Part shown: one piece after another, positions 33,922-44,000 of the stretch
Position numbering within the stretch: position 1 is the stretch's first letter
How the letters are laid out: every line of letters starts with the position of its first letter
The notes under the pieces: model-generated
What the model was told of the DNA's origin: nothing
What the model saw: the letters and a program-made list of their open reading frames with translations, nothing else
Database searches by the model: none
Position numbers and translations under genes: made by a program
DNA from: Chryseobacterium sp. JUb7
GTDB taxonomy: Bacteria > Bacteroidota > Bacteroidia > Flavobacteriales > Weeksellaceae
Length of the DNA stretch: 64,000 nucleotides
Assembly (NCBI RefSeq): GCF_024806495.1
Contig: NZ_JANUFF010000003.1
Coordinates: 1-64,000 of the forward strand
Direction of reading: 5' to 3'

Positions 33922-33960
33922 AAAAAAAATCCTTCAAGGCTTTTGAAACCTTAAAGGATT
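33922..33960 (-). terminator. terminator of the 563-aa protein gene
   Basis: AATCCTT(C)AAGG pairs with CCTT(A)AAGGATT, and the minus-strand exit runs into eight T residues. It lies just 3' of the gene ending at 33988. Confidence 0.75.
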
Positions 33961-33987
33961 AGATGGATTCTTAATCGAGATTAAAAA

Positions 33988-35679
33988 TTATTTTTTAGCT
34001 GAAACTTCTTTTTTTCCGCTTTGTAAAATCTTTTCTAAGATTCTTAACGTAATCAGATATGTTGGTTTTACACCTGTCAGCCCTAAACCACCTGAAGAAA
34101 GTGTGCTTCCCGTTTCCAAAGGATTATCCGAAGCGTAATAAGCATACATTACAAATAAATCAGGTGAAATATGATGTCTGATTTTAGATGCTACCTGAAT
34201 GGCTTTTTGATAATGTGCACCTTCCATCTCCAGTCCAATTGCCTTCCAAGAAGTATTCATAAAATAAGAAAGAATATCTCTGTTTTGAAGCGATGTTCCT
34301 AAAACGGTAATCATAGGTCCTTCGAAAGCTTTTAATTCATCATCGTGAAAATCTTCAAGCTTTAAAGCATTTTCAAAAGGATAATTATCTGCCGTTCCTT
34401 CAAATATATGTGAAGTAGGAATCATAATATCTCCTTTTGCACCGGCAAGAATTCCGGCTTTACCCATGATGGAAACAGATTTCACTTTCATCATGTAAAC
34501 CTCTCCTTTGTGTTCGAAAGGTCTCAACAACTCATCCATCACCTCAAAAGCCTGTTCACCAAAAGCATAATCGAAAACCATAATCACATCATCTCCACCA
34601 TATTTTATATCGTTGAAAGGCGTGTTTTTAAGATTTGTTTTGCTCAAATCAATGATCTGAACATCGATATTACTTCCGCTTTTATCGTTAATATAGATCA
34701 AACCTTCTTCCAAAGCATATTTAGAAACTTTATCACGAAGTTCTTTCTTATCAGAAATTTCGCCGTACAGTTTATAATCTACTTCCTTGGTATCTTTTTT
34801 CTTTAAGGCATCATTTCCATACAACATGTTTTTTACAGAGTGCATATTGGCAGAAATAATATGAAGCGGTCTCATATGAAGGTTGTTTTCAAATAAAACT
34901 TCTTTCACTTTATTGGCCCATTTTTCACCAAAATAGTGATGTCCCACTCTTTCCTTTAATATCGCACTGAAATGAATTTCTCTTTCTCTTGTCTGTTTTG
35001 CATCTTCCAAACTAACTTTTGCCAAGTTATAGATGATTTTGAATAAACGGTCAGGATTGCTGTCGTCCCCAAAAGTATTGTAAGCGTTTAATGTCTCATC
35101 AAAAGTTCTTCCTATTAAAGAAGATAAATGAATAAGAGCAACTTCTTTTTCTTTTCTGCTGAATTTTTTTTCACCTTTTACTACCTCTTCGATAATTTTA
35201 AAAGCACGTGTCGGTTTCCAGTTTTCATCCTGGATGAACGCCAGATTTCTAACTTTATCTGCTTCTATAAATAAAAATGTAAGGTGAGTAAGGATATCAT
35301 AGATCTCAGAACGTCCCAAAAGAACTTCAATATTCATCTGGTGTTCGTCTATTCTGTAACAGTTTCTTCTTCTCTTTTTAGGTACAATTGGCTCGAAACT
35401 TCCTTTATCAAAACCCTCATCTGATGTCAGATGAATAAAAGCACATTCTTCAATTCCCTCAGGAAGCCTGTCTAAAACATACATCAAACCATCCAGTTCC
35501 AATTTACTTGGAATATTCATACTTCCATAAATCTCCGGATTGATGGTCTTCAACAAACTTCTGATGCTCTCCCCCGAAACACCGGCAGGTTTAAAAAAAC
35601 CTCTGTAAAAGAGGTGTCTCATAGAAATATACAATCTTTCAATTGCTTCCGTTGTTTCTCTTGCTCTAGAATTTGTCAT
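33988..35679 (-). CDS. Conserved Flavobacteriia protein with phosphorylase-like C-terminus, 563 aa
   Basis: No established function known to me. From the ATG at 35679 the protein begins MTNSRARETTEAIERLYISM. Residues 1-300 are helical. The C-terminal 180 residues contain KAGILAGAKGDIMIPTSHIF, EGTADNYPFENAL and AIGLEMEGAHYQKAI, resembling the PNP/UDP phosphorylase fold (its 'EMEG' substrate loop). A nucleosidase or phosphorylase-derived sensor role is inference. Starting at 35718 would add 13 unconserved residues. A terminator follows and no gene shares its transcript. Confidence 0.72.
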   Translation of the reverse strand: MTNSRARETTEAIERLYISMRHLFYRGFFKPAGVSGESIRSLLKTINPEIYGSMNIPSKLELDGLMYVLDRLPEGIEECAFIHLTSDEGFDKGSFEPIVPKKRRRNCYRIDEHQMNIEVLLGRSEIYDILTHLTFLFIEADKVRNLAFIQDENWKPTRAFKIIEEVVKGEKKFSRKEKEVALIHLSSLIGRTFDETLNAYNTFGDDSNPDRLFKIIYNLAKVSLEDAKQTREREIHFSAILKERVGHHYFGEKWANKVKEVLFENNLHMRPLHIISANMHSVKNMLYGNDALKKKDTKEVDYKLYGEISDKKELRDKVSKYALEEGLIYINDKSGSNIDVQIIDLSKTNLKNTPFNDIKYGGDDVIMVFDYAFGEQAFEVMDELLRPFEHKGEVYMMKVKSVSIMGKAGILAGAKGDIMIPTSHIFEGTADNYPFENALKLEDFHDDELKAFEGPMITVLGTSLQNRDILSYFMNTSWKAIGLEMEGAHYQKAIQVASKIRHHISPDLFVMYAYYASDNPLETGSTLSSGGLGLTGVKPTYLITLRILEKILQSGKKEVSAKK

Positions 35680-35847
35680 AAAATAAATTTCACACAAATA
35701 TACAAAATCTCCGCTCAACTTATTTTAAGTATCTTTTAATAAACGATTTAACATAATATATAAATTCAATGATGTTATTGCTATGAATAAAGCAAAAAAG
35801 CAAAAGTATATCGTGGAAATTTATATAAGAAAATGATCGTTTTTAAG

Positions 35848-35899
35848 ACCACCCCGTCAAAAATTTCAAAGAAATTTTTGATACCACTCCATTGGTGAG
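35848..35899. repeat. REP-like palindrome
   Basis: TCAAAAATTTC and GAAATTTTTGA (35857-35881) form a perfect 11-bp inverted repeat with a 3-base loop, flanked by ACCACCCCG and CCACTCC. The layout looks like a dispersed non-coding palindromic repeat. The remainder of 35680-36169 holds no gene. Confidence 0.5.
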
Positions 35900-36169
35900 G
35901 AATTTTCTTCCTTTTAGAAATATTATTTATGAAAAATGGGCTTCGGTCATCACAAACAAAATAATTACTATGTATATGCTGTTTTAAATTCGTAAATTGT
36001 ATAACAATAGTATGTATCCATTATTAATGGTTTTCAAAAAAAGATTCAATTTAAAACTTTGAATTCATTTCACCCCTTTAAAAAATCAAATCAACGTTTG
36101 AAATTTAGTTAAAATTAAATTTACCCCTTAATTTTTTAGGGTAAAAATATTTTCAATTCATTTTTTTTG

Positions 36170-36177
36170 TAAATTTG
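36170..36177 (+). promoter_or_regulatory. -7 promoter box for type III glutamine synthetase
   Basis: TAAATTTG fits TAnnTTTG and lies 21 bases before the ATG. Confidence 0.6.
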
Positions 36178-36198
36178 CCCCGTAAAAATTAACCTAAT

Positions 36199-38394
36199 AT
36201 GTCAACTTTAAGATTCAAAGCGTTAGAAACTTTACCATTCAAGGACTTTAGAAAAGATAACTCTATTGAAGTTCCTGCAAAATTGTCAGAATTATTCTGT
36301 CAGAATGTTTTCTCAGAAGAAACAATGAGAGAATATTTAACGAAAGAAGCATTCCAGTCTATTTTGGATGCAATGAAAAAAGGAACAAAAATCCAGAGAC
36401 ACATTGCAGACCAAGTAGCTGTAGCCATGAAAGACTGGGCAATGAGCAAAGGGGTAACTCACTACACTCACTGGTTTCAGCCTTTGACAGGTACAACTGC
36501 AGAAAAACACGATTCTTTCTTCACTCCAATTGAAGGAGGCAGAGCTATCGAAAGATTCAGCGGAAACTTATTGATCCAGCAGGAGCCGGATGCATCTTCT
36601 TTCCCGAACGGTGGTATCAGAAACACTTTCGAGGCAAGAGGTTATACAGCTTGGGACCCTACATCTCCGGCATTCATTATGGGAACTACATTATGTATTC
36701 CTTCAATTTTCATCTCTTACACAGGAGAAACTTTAGATTATAAAGCCCCTCTTTTAAGAGCTTTGAACGCTGTAGACGAAGCTGCAACCAATGTAATGCA
36801 GTATTTCGATAAAAACGTAACAAAAGTAACTCCTACTTTAGGTTGGGAGCAAGAATATTTCCTGGTAGATTCAGCATTATATCAATCTCGCCCGGACCTT
36901 GTATTAACAGGGAAAACTTTGCTTGGACACTCTCCTGCAAAAGGACAGCAGCTGGATGACCACTATTTCGGTTCAATTCCTACCAGAGTAATGAACTTCA
37001 TGAAAGAGTTGGAAATCGAATGTATGAAATTAGGTATTCCCGTAACAACAAGACACAACGAGGTAGCACCAAACCAATTTGAGCTGGCTCCAATGTTTGA
37101 GGAAGTAAATGTTGCCGTTGACCACAACTCTTTGTTGATGGACATTATGGCAAGAATTGCTCACAAACACCATTTCCATATTTTATTCCACGAAAAACCA
37201 TTCGCAGGCGTAAACGGAAGCGGAAAACACAACAACTGGTCTTTAGCAACAGATACTGGTGAAAACCTATTAAGCCCTGGAAAAAATCCTAAGAAAAACT
37301 TACAGTTCTTAACGTTCTTCGTTAACACAATTAAAGCTGTTCACGAATACGCTGATCTTTTAAGAGCTAGTATTGCATCTGCAAGCAACGACCACAGATT
37401 GGGTGCTAATGAAGCTCCACCGGCAATTATTTCTGTATTTATCGGTAGCCAGTTATTCAGAGTTTTGGAAGAGCTTGAAAAAGTAACGGAAGGAAAACTT
37501 TCTCCGGACGAAAAAACAGATTTAAAATTAAATGTAGTTGGAAAAATCCCTGAGATCCTGTTGGATAACACCGACAGAAACAGAACTTCTCCATTTGCAT
37601 TTACAGGAAATAAATTCGAGATCAGAGCGGTAGGTTCTTCTGCAAACTGCGCGGAATCTATGACAGTAATGAACACGATTGCTGCAAAACAATTAAACGA
37701 TTTCAAAAAAGAAGTTGATGCATTGGTAGAAACAGGTCTTAAAAAAGACGAAGCCATATTCAATGTATTAAGAGAGTACATCAAACAGTGTAAAAACATC
37801 ATGTTTGAAGGGGACGGATATTCTGATGACTGGGCTAAGGAAGCTAAAAAGAGAGGTTTGAACAACTTAAAAACAACTCCGGAGGCTCTTAAACAGGAAA
37901 TGGACAAAAAATTCGTTGATCTTTATGAAGAAATCGGAGTTTTCACTCACAGAGAGGTTGAGGCAAGAAACGAAATTAAATTAGAAAAATATTCTACCGT
38001 TATCGATATTGAAGCCAGAGTTTTAAGTGACATCGCAAGAAATCACATTATTCCTTCAGCTTTAAATTATCAAAACAGATTAATTGAAAACGTAAAAGGT
38101 CTTAAAGAGATTTTCGGAGACAAAGAATTCAAAACATTAGCGAAAGAGCAAATGAGCCTGATTACTAATATTTCTGAGAATGTTTCTAAAATCAAATTAG
38201 GTGTTGAAGACCTTATCAAAGCCAGAGAAGCTGCAAAAGCTGTATCTGACAGTCAGAAGCAGGCAGAAACTTACTGCAACAAAGTAAAACCTTTATTTGA
38301 TATCATCAGAGATGCTTCTGACGATCTTGAGATGATGGTGGATGATGAACTTTGGCCAATGACAAAATACAGAGAAATGTTGTTTACAAAATAA
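36199..38394 (+). CDS. glnN: Glutamine synthetase type III
   Basis: Makes glutamine from glutamate, ammonia and ATP in the cytoplasm. The 731-residue length and Bacteroidota context are diagnostic of GSIII, which is about 60% longer than type I. Recognisable elements: the GSIII N-terminal region (VTHYTHWFQPLTG), EKHDSFF, GWEQEYFLVD (metal-binding Glu), RHNEVAPNQFELAP, HKHHFHILFHEKPFAG, NGSGKHNNWSL (ATP loop) and EIRAVGSSANCAE. Transcribed alone between its own promoter box and a strong terminator. Confidence 0.97.
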   Translation: MSTLRFKALETLPFKDFRKDNSIEVPAKLSELFCQNVFSEETMREYLTKEAFQSILDAMKKGTKIQRHIADQVAVAMKDWAMSKGVTHYTHWFQPLTGTTAEKHDSFFTPIEGGRAIERFSGNLLIQQEPDASSFPNGGIRNTFEARGYTAWDPTSPAFIMGTTLCIPSIFISYTGETLDYKAPLLRALNAVDEAATNVMQYFDKNVTKVTPTLGWEQEYFLVDSALYQSRPDLVLTGKTLLGHSPAKGQQLDDHYFGSIPTRVMNFMKELEIECMKLGIPVTTRHNEVAPNQFELAPMFEEVNVAVDHNSLLMDIMARIAHKHHFHILFHEKPFAGVNGSGKHNNWSLATDTGENLLSPGKNPKKNLQFLTFFVNTIKAVHEYADLLRASIASASNDHRLGANEAPPAIISVFIGSQLFRVLEELEKVTEGKLSPDEKTDLKLNVVGKIPEILLDNTDRNRTSPFAFTGNKFEIRAVGSSANCAESMTVMNTIAAKQLNDFKKEVDALVETGLKKDEAIFNVLREYIKQCKNIMFEGDGYSDDWAKEAKKRGLNNLKTTPEALKQEMDKKFVDLYEEIGVFTHREVEARNEIKLEKYSTVIDIEARVLSDIARNHIIPSALNYQNRLIENVKGLKEIFGDKEFKTLAKEQMSLITNISENVSKIKLGVEDLIKAREAAKAVSDSQKQAETYCNKVKPLFDIIRDASDDLEMMVDDELWPMTKYREMLFTK

Positions 38395-38417
38395 CATTTG
38401 TAAAGTTCCATATTAGT

Positions 38418-38449
38418 GAAACTCCTCGATTTATCGGGGAGTTTTTTTT
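38418..38449 (+). terminator. intrinsic terminator after glnN
   Basis: AAACTCC(T)CGA and TCGGGGAGTTT pair around a short loop and are followed by eight T residues. Confidence 0.88.
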
Positions 38450-38540
38450 GTTTTATTAACAGTCCTGAAAATTAGAGTTTTAAAACTGAATGCTTGATTA
38501 ATAAAGGAAATACGATTTATTTTGTTAAAGAATCTTAATA

Positions 38541-38588
38541 AAAAAAACCGCACACTCACCTAAAACAGGCGGTTGCGGTTTGTTTTTC
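38541..38588. terminator. second hairpin downstream of glnN
   Basis: AAACCGCA and TGCGGTTT pair across about 21 bases, with an A tract before and T-rich sequence after. It could be a back-up bidirectional terminator or a small RNA end. Confidence 0.5.
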
Positions 38589-38732
38589 TTTAACATACTT
38601 AAATAATATGTTAAAATGTGTTAAAATAAGAACCTGACAATTATCATATCGGGGCTCTTTTAGACGGAATACATACTTTTGTAATGCTTTTGAAAAATAC
38701 TATTCCTTTTTAACACGGTTAATCAAATTTAT

Positions 38733-39446
38733 ATGAAGAAAAGAGTTTTGTTTTATTTAGTTGCTTTAGTTTCTACAGTTTCATTACAATCGTGCGCTAC
38801 AAATTATGTAGTTTCAAAACCAGCAACTTATAGTAAAGAATACAAAACAGATGCCAAACTAGCTTCTCTTGATACGAAGAAAATGGAGCTAGACAAGCAA
38901 AGATTAATTGATTCTTTCCTTGCAGAAAAAGCGGCATCTTTAGTCAATGCTAAAAACGCAGTTAAGAATTCTGAAATTGCAAAAGCAATCAGACATAACA
39001 AAACAATCGACAATATCCTAACAGAAGCTGAAACATACCTAGGAACGCCTTACAGATATGGAGGAATGACAAGAAACGGTATTGATTGTTCAGCTTTCGT
39101 TCTTTCTGTATTTGGTGCTGCAGCAGGCCTTAGCTTACCAAGAGTAGCGGCTTCTCAGTCTCAGGAAGGAGAAAAAATTGAAAAAGAAAACCTACAGAAA
39201 GGAGATTTAATTTTCTTTTCTCATGGAAGAAGAATTTCTCACGTAGGTATTGTAGAAAGTGTTACAGAAGATGGGGAGGTTAAATTCATTCACGCTGCCA
39301 CGTCGAAAGGAGTGATGGTTTCTTCACTGAATGACTCTTATTGGGGACCTAAATACAGATTCGGAAAAAGAGTGATCAACGAAAACGGAGAGGCCTTCAA
39401 TAACCTGGCAACTACGACTCCAGCATCAAACGCAACAAGTTTTTAA
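38733..39446 (+). CDS. NlpC/P60-family peptidoglycan endopeptidase, lipoprotein
   Basis: 237 residues. A lipoprotein signal peptide ends at the lipobox-like LQSC (Cys21), so it is tethered to a membrane. A coiled, charged linker (about 40-95) leads to the NlpC/P60 catalytic domain: Cys in GIDCSAFVLSVF, His in ISHVGIVESV, and the third polar residue His in KFIHAATSKG. It should cleave stem-peptide bonds in peptidoglycan during wall remodelling. The C-terminus is Ala/Thr-rich. Probably monocistronic, with a good terminator behind it. Confidence 0.92.
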   Translation: MKKRVLFYLVALVSTVSLQSCATNYVVSKPATYSKEYKTDAKLASLDTKKMELDKQRLIDSFLAEKAASLVNAKNAVKNSEIAKAIRHNKTIDNILTEAETYLGTPYRYGGMTRNGIDCSAFVLSVFGAAAGLSLPRVAASQSQEGEKIEKENLQKGDLIFFSHGRRISHVGIVESVTEDGEVKFIHAATSKGVMVSSLNDSYWGPKYRFGKRVINENGEAFNNLATTTPASNATSF

Positions 39447-39471
39447 TTTTAAATAATTGATTTAAATAATG

Positions 39472-39501
39472 AAACCATCAATATTTTTTGATGGTTTTTT
39501 T
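39472..39501 (+). terminator. intrinsic terminator after the NlpC/P60 gene
   Basis: AAACCATCAA and TTGATGGTTT form a 10-bp hairpin followed by a T tract. Confidence 0.87.
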
Positions 39502-39578
39502 ATTTTTAGTGATTAATTATACCTCTTGTTCTCTCACTTACACTCATTACGAAACTTCAAAAATCCGGCTTCGGACTC

Positions 39579-40154
39579 CTAGCCATTCTTATCAATTTCA
39601 ATATCGAATTTATAAAGAAGCCCATAAATCTCAGACAACGAAAATTTAGCTTTTTTAAGCCTGTTCTGAGAAGGATCTATTGAATAGTTGACCGATGTTC
39701 TGAAATCTGCTTTTTCAAGGTTTGTATTATCGAAAACAGCGCCTGAAAAGTCGCAATGGCTAAATGCAGCATTAGAAAGATCACACTCGGCGAAATCAAC
39801 TTCTATGAGCTTTGAATTTTTAAATAGGGTCTTTTTGATTTTTGTTCTGTAGAAAATTGAATTATGCAATAAACAGCCGTCAAATTTAAAAGACATTCCG
39901 AACTCATTGCAGTCATCAAAATGAAGCCCGAACATTTTACATTCTTTAAAAATAACATCACGAAAAGCCGTTGAGACAAGCTTTGCCATACTCAGGTTGC
40001 AGCTAATAAACTCACAGTCGTTGAAACTGAAGCCCGAAAGATCCGCATATTCAAAATTACAATGACGGAAAGTACAATTTTCGTATTCACCCCTTTGAAA
40101 TTTAGAAAAATCTGTGTTTTCGAAAGTTTGGTCCAGAACGTATGCTTCTTTCAT
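39579..40154 (-). CDS. Pentapeptide-repeat protein
   Basis: 191 residues made largely of A(D/N)LxX pentapeptide repeats, for example FEYADLSGFSFNDC, then FAECDLSNAAFSHC and SGAVFDNTNLEKADF. These form a right-handed quadrilateral beta helix. Some family members (Qnr, MfpA) protect DNA gyrase from quinolones, but most have no known role, and this one is not clearly Qnr-like. No signal peptide. Single gene between the NlpC/P60 gene and the rod operon. Confidence 0.88.
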   Translation of the reverse strand: MKEAYVLDQTFENTDFSKFQRGEYENCTFRHCNFEYADLSGFSFNDCEFISCNLSMAKLVSTAFRDVIFKECKMFGLHFDDCNEFGMSFKFDGCLLHNSIFYRTKIKKTLFKNSKLIEVDFAECDLSNAAFSHCDFSGAVFDNTNLEKADFRTSVNYSIDPSQNRLKKAKFSLSEIYGLLYKFDIEIDKNG

Positions 40155-40234
40155 AAGATTATAGTTTTGCTCGTAGATTTAAATCAAGAAATTAATCGGA
40201 AAATACTTTCACCAGCCTTTTCTACTTCAAACTG

Positions 40235-41464
40235 TTAAACCAGGCTGTTTTTATCTGCATAATTAAGTTTAAAGAAAATAAAAGTCATGATTGAAAAAGC
40301 CAATAAAGAACTCCCTCCATAACTGAAATACGGCAAAGGAATACCCACTGTAGGAAAAAGCCCCATAACCATCCCTAAATTGATCGTAAAGTGCATTAAA
40401 AGAATGGAAGCAAAGCAATATCCAAAAACCCTGTTAAAGGTTGATTTCTGCTTTTCTGCGAGATAGTAAATCCTTCCGATGTATACCATGTAGCACAAAA
40501 CAAGAATTGCACTTCCTAAAAAGCCCCATTCTTCTCCCACCGTACAGAAAATATAATCGGTTTCCTGCTCAGGAACGAATTTACCCTGAGTCACAGAACC
40601 TTCCCGATATCCTTTTCCTAAAAGTCCTCCGGAACCAATTGCCGTCTTTGAATACAGCAAATTATAACCGGAAGTATCTCTAAAAGCTTTTTCACCTTTA
40701 AAAAGAACCTCAATTCTTTCTCTCTGGTGTTTCGGCAGTTTTTCTAAAATATAAGGTGATCCGAAAGCCAGTCCGCATAAAATCAGAATAGATCCGGCAA
40801 TACTTGAAATGGAAATAACATTCCATGACATTTTATAGTAATTCATGGCAATCCAGCCTCCCGCAATCAATAAAATCGTGATCACAACATATACCGGAGG
40901 AATAGCCAATGAAACAAGAAATACACCTGCAAAAAGAAATCCAACGCCAAAAAGTAAACCACTCAGACCTTCACGGTACAAGGCAATGAAAAAGGCAATA
41001 AATACCAACATAGACCCAACATCGGGAATAGCAAGCACAACAACTGCCGGAATACCTATAATTCCAAGTGCCGTTAAAAGTGATTTTCTGTTTTTTAAAT
41101 TAAAGTCAGGTCCGGAAACATAATTGGACACCATAAGCGCCGTTCCTATTTTCGCAAACTCAACAGGCTGCATGGTAAAACTTCCGAACTTATACCAGTT
41201 TTTCTGGCCCAAAATCTCTTTACCAAAAGGGAAAAGACCAATAAGCAATAAAACACCGCCTATATAAATGATCCCTGACATATTTTCGAAAAACTTACTT
41301 CTCCCGACAAAAATAATAAGACCTACAAACAGGGAAATACCGAAAAAAACCAATTGCTTTTCTCCTAATTTCTGATCCACACTGTAAATATTTGCAATCG
41401 CAAAAATGCAAAGCAGGAAATATAAGCCAAGACCTAATTTATCTATTCCTTCTGTCCATTTCAT
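40235..41464 (-). CDS. rodA: Rod-shape peptidoglycan glycosyltransferase RodA
   Basis: SEDS-family integral membrane polymerase that extends glycan strands during lateral wall growth, paired with PBP2. 409 residues with about ten membrane helices. SEDS hallmarks are the GxxxQPVE-like motif FGSFTMQPVEFAKIGTAL, the large periplasmic loop with TAIGSGGLLGKGYREGSVTQ, and QETDYIFCTVGEEWGFLGS, plus the C-terminal PLPYFSYGGSSLL. It is the last gene of the mre operon; its start overlaps the pbp2 stop by 4 bases. Confidence 0.96.
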   Translation of the reverse strand: MKWTEGIDKLGLGLYFLLCIFAIANIYSVDQKLGEKQLVFFGISLFVGLIIFVGRSKFFENMSGIIYIGGVLLLIGLFPFGKEILGQKNWYKFGSFTMQPVEFAKIGTALMVSNYVSGPDFNLKNRKSLLTALGIIGIPAVVVLAIPDVGSMLVFIAFFIALYREGLSGLLFGVGFLFAGVFLVSLAIPPVYVVITILLIAGGWIAMNYYKMSWNVISISSIAGSILILCGLAFGSPYILEKLPKHQRERIEVLFKGEKAFRDTSGYNLLYSKTAIGSGGLLGKGYREGSVTQGKFVPEQETDYIFCTVGEEWGFLGSAILVLCYMVYIGRIYYLAEKQKSTFNRVFGYCFASILLMHFTINLGMVMGLFPTVGIPLPYFSYGGSSLLAFSIMTFIFFKLNYADKNSLV

Positions 41465-43497
41465 TGCTTAGCAGGTTTTGTATTTTTATTATTTTTTGTT
41501 TCTTCTTCTATCTTTTTCTGCAGTTTTATTTTCTGCTCTTTAATAAAGTTTAAGCTATCCTTAATTCTTTTTTGCTTCACAGAATCCTGAGTTGGATCTT
41601 TATAAAGTCCTTTACGTTTCAGATCAGCAACCCATTGTCTTTTATATTCAGGCATGAAACTCGCGCCGGTCATTTTTTTATAAAGATTTTCTCTTTTTAA
41701 ATCACCGGTAATATATTTTTCGGCGATGACAGCAGAAGCAGGACCGGCCCAGGTAGCACCGAATCCGGCATGTTCCATAACAGCAACCACAACAATTTTA
41801 GGTTTATCTGCAGGAGCAATCAGTACAAAGATTGAGTTATCCTTTCCTTGTGGCACCTGTGCTGTACCCGTTTTTGCCAGCATAGTAAAATCATTAGATT
41901 TTAAACTTCTTGCTGTTCCTCTTAACACCACAGCCTCCATACCTTTCAGTACAGGCTCAAAATGTTTGGGGTCCACCAACGTCTGATGCTTCTTTTTGAA
42001 TCTCGGATCAGGATTTGGTTTACCATCAATAGATTTTACAATATGAGGCGTATAGTACCATCCTTTATTCGCAATTGCCCCTACATAATTAGCAAGCTGA
42101 AGAGGCGTAATCATGATATCTCCCTGCCCCATTCCGTTGAAAACGGCACCGGTAGCCAAAGGGTCCCAGTTTTTATAATCTTTTTTACCGCTATATTTAT
42201 TAAGAGTTTTCTGTCTTTTTTCATAGAATTCTCCAGACGGAATTCTTCCTTTCGCACCAACAGCAAGGTCATTGTTTAAAAATTCTCCAACCCCGAAGCT
42301 GTTCATGATTTTTTTCCATTCATCAACCCCTTTGGAAGGATTTCCCGGATATTTATTAATAATAGCAAGATAAGCGTATGAAAAATAGCAGTTACTGGAA
42401 ATTTGAATAGAAGGAATCAAAGGATCGGCTCCGCCATGACCTTTAATTCTTAATCCTCTGTAATTAAAACCTCCGCCACAAGGAAATATCGTATTTTCCG
42501 TCATCACCCCCATCTGCATTGCAGAAAGAGCCGTTAACAGTTTAAAAGTAGACCCTGGAGGATAAGCAGCCTGAGCAGATCTGTCAAAGGTTGGTTTATT
42601 CTCATAGATCGTATCTTTTGATAATGCGTATAAGTTTTTAGATTTATTAGGACCTGTAAATAAGTTGGGATCAATATCCGGACCGGTTGCCATCGTTAAG
42701 ATTTCACCATTATTAGGATCAATGGCAACAATAGCTCCGTGCTTATCCACAAGCATTTCTTCGGCCATTCTCTGCAGATCGTAATCAATCGTTAAAGTAA
42801 TATCTTTTCCGGTGATTACATCTTTATCCAATGTCCCGTTTTTATAAGATCCGATATTTCGGAGCCTGATATCCTTTTGGATATATTTCATTCCTTTTAC
42901 CCCACGAAGCTCTTTTTCATAAGATTTTTCAACACCTGTTTTTCCGATAAAATCTCCCGGCAAATAATAGGTTGAATCTTTTTTAATTTCTTTTTCATTG
43001 ACCTCACTGGTGTAGCCTAAAAGGTTTCCGGAAGTCGAAACTTCATATTGACGCTGTGGTCTTGAAACAATACTGAATGCCGGATATTTAAATATAATTT
43101 CCTGAACTCTTGCAATATCTTCTCTGCTGAGGTCTTTAATAAAAGTCATCGGCGTCAGCTTCGAATAATATTTCTCTTTCTTTATGGTATTAACTTTATT
43201 GATGAAATCCGATTTGCTGATCTTCATTAAATTACAAAACCCAAGAGTATCAAAATCAGGTTTCATTAAAGCTTGCGTAAAAGAAATCTCGTAGGCAGGC
43301 TGATTTCCAACCATAATTTTTCCATTTCTGTCGAAAATGACTCCTCGTTGGGGAATAACATATTCAATTTTAATAGAAGTATTCGCAGCATTCAATGCAT
43401 AACGATCTGTAAACAATTGTAAATAAGCAAGTCTCGCCACGAAAATCAAGGCGATAACAGCAAGAGCGGAAAAAATTTTTAAATAACGTGTGTTCAA
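41461..43497 (-). CDS. mrdA: Penicillin-binding protein 2 (elongation transpeptidase)
   Basis: 678 residues. One N-terminal membrane helix is followed by a PBP dimerisation domain and a class B transpeptidase domain with S-x-x-K in PPGSTFKLLTALSA, S-x-N in QISSNCYFSYAY, and KTG in LAKTGTAQVPQGK. It cross-links peptidoglycan in the rod complex with RodA and MreBCD. The C-terminus has a long charged, Lys/Asn-rich tail after about residue 630, as in other Bacteroidota homologues. It overlaps both neighbours by 4 bases, indicating coupled translation. Confidence 0.96.
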   Translation of the reverse strand: MNTRYLKIFSALAVIALIFVARLAYLQLFTDRYALNAANTSIKIEYVIPQRGVIFDRNGKIMVGNQPAYEISFTQALMKPDFDTLGFCNLMKISKSDFINKVNTIKKEKYYSKLTPMTFIKDLSREDIARVQEIIFKYPAFSIVSRPQRQYEVSTSGNLLGYTSEVNEKEIKKDSTYYLPGDFIGKTGVEKSYEKELRGVKGMKYIQKDIRLRNIGSYKNGTLDKDVITGKDITLTIDYDLQRMAEEMLVDKHGAIVAIDPNNGEILTMATGPDIDPNLFTGPNKSKNLYALSKDTIYENKPTFDRSAQAAYPPGSTFKLLTALSAMQMGVMTENTIFPCGGGFNYRGLRIKGHGGADPLIPSIQISSNCYFSYAYLAIINKYPGNPSKGVDEWKKIMNSFGVGEFLNNDLAVGAKGRIPSGEFYEKRQKTLNKYSGKKDYKNWDPLATGAVFNGMGQGDIMITPLQLANYVGAIANKGWYYTPHIVKSIDGKPNPDPRFKKKHQTLVDPKHFEPVLKGMEAVVLRGTARSLKSNDFTMLAKTGTAQVPQGKDNSIFVLIAPADKPKIVVVAVMEHAGFGATWAGPASAVIAEKYITGDLKRENLYKKMTGASFMPEYKRQWVADLKRKGLYKDPTQDSVKQKRIKDSLNFIKEQKIKLQKKIEEETKNNKNTKPAKQ

Positions 43498-44000
43498 ACT
43501 TTTTGTTTGATTTTAAATATTAATGCGTAAACAACGATAAAGATAAATGAAATTATACTCGTCACCAATACATTAATTAATATTTCAAAAAATCTACTAA
43601 ACTTAAAGAACTCTATATATTGTACTAAAAGCTGATGTAAAAAGATACTTGAAAATAAAAACAGCAAAAACTGCGCCCATTGAAGGGACTGAAATGAGAA
43701 AAAGTCTGTGGAAGTATCTGTAGACGTTCTGAAAATTAAGGTTCTGAAGTAGGCAATCAGAGTGGTCGCAAATGCATTGATTCCCCATGAATAAAGGAAT
43801 GCATCAACCGAAAGGCCGATCAGAAAACTTAAAGCCAGAAATTGAAATTTATTTCTGAAAAAAGGATAAAACATAACGAACACAGGATATAGTACCGGCG
43901 TATATTTTCCGAAAATCGTGATCCTGTTCAAAACAAATATTTGTAATGCAACCAGAAAAATCATGATTAATATGTCCGTAAATAAAGTCCTGCTAATCAT
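43494..44000 (-). CDS. mreD: Rod shape-determining protein MreD
   Basis: 168 residues, almost wholly hydrophobic, with about five predicted membrane helices, the usual size of MreD. Sequence conservation in this family is poor; the assignment rests on the operon order mreB-mreC-mreD-mrdA-rodA and on topology. It overlaps mreC by 8 bases and pbp2 by 4. Component of the inner-membrane rod complex. Confidence 0.88.
   Translation of the reverse strand: MISRTLFTDILIMIFLVALQIFVLNRITIFGKYTPVLYPVFVMFYPFFRNKFQFLALSFLIGLSVDAFLYSWGINAFATTLIAYFRTLIFRTSTDTSTDFFSFQSLQWAQFLLFLFSSIFLHQLLVQYIEFFKFSRFFEILINVLVTSIISFIFIVVYALIFKIKQKV

Noticed and set aside
39579..40154. Qnr-type quinolone-resistance protein
   Set aside because: It is a pentapeptide-repeat protein, but the repeats are irregular and I see no Qnr-specific loops; most family members are unrelated to quinolones.
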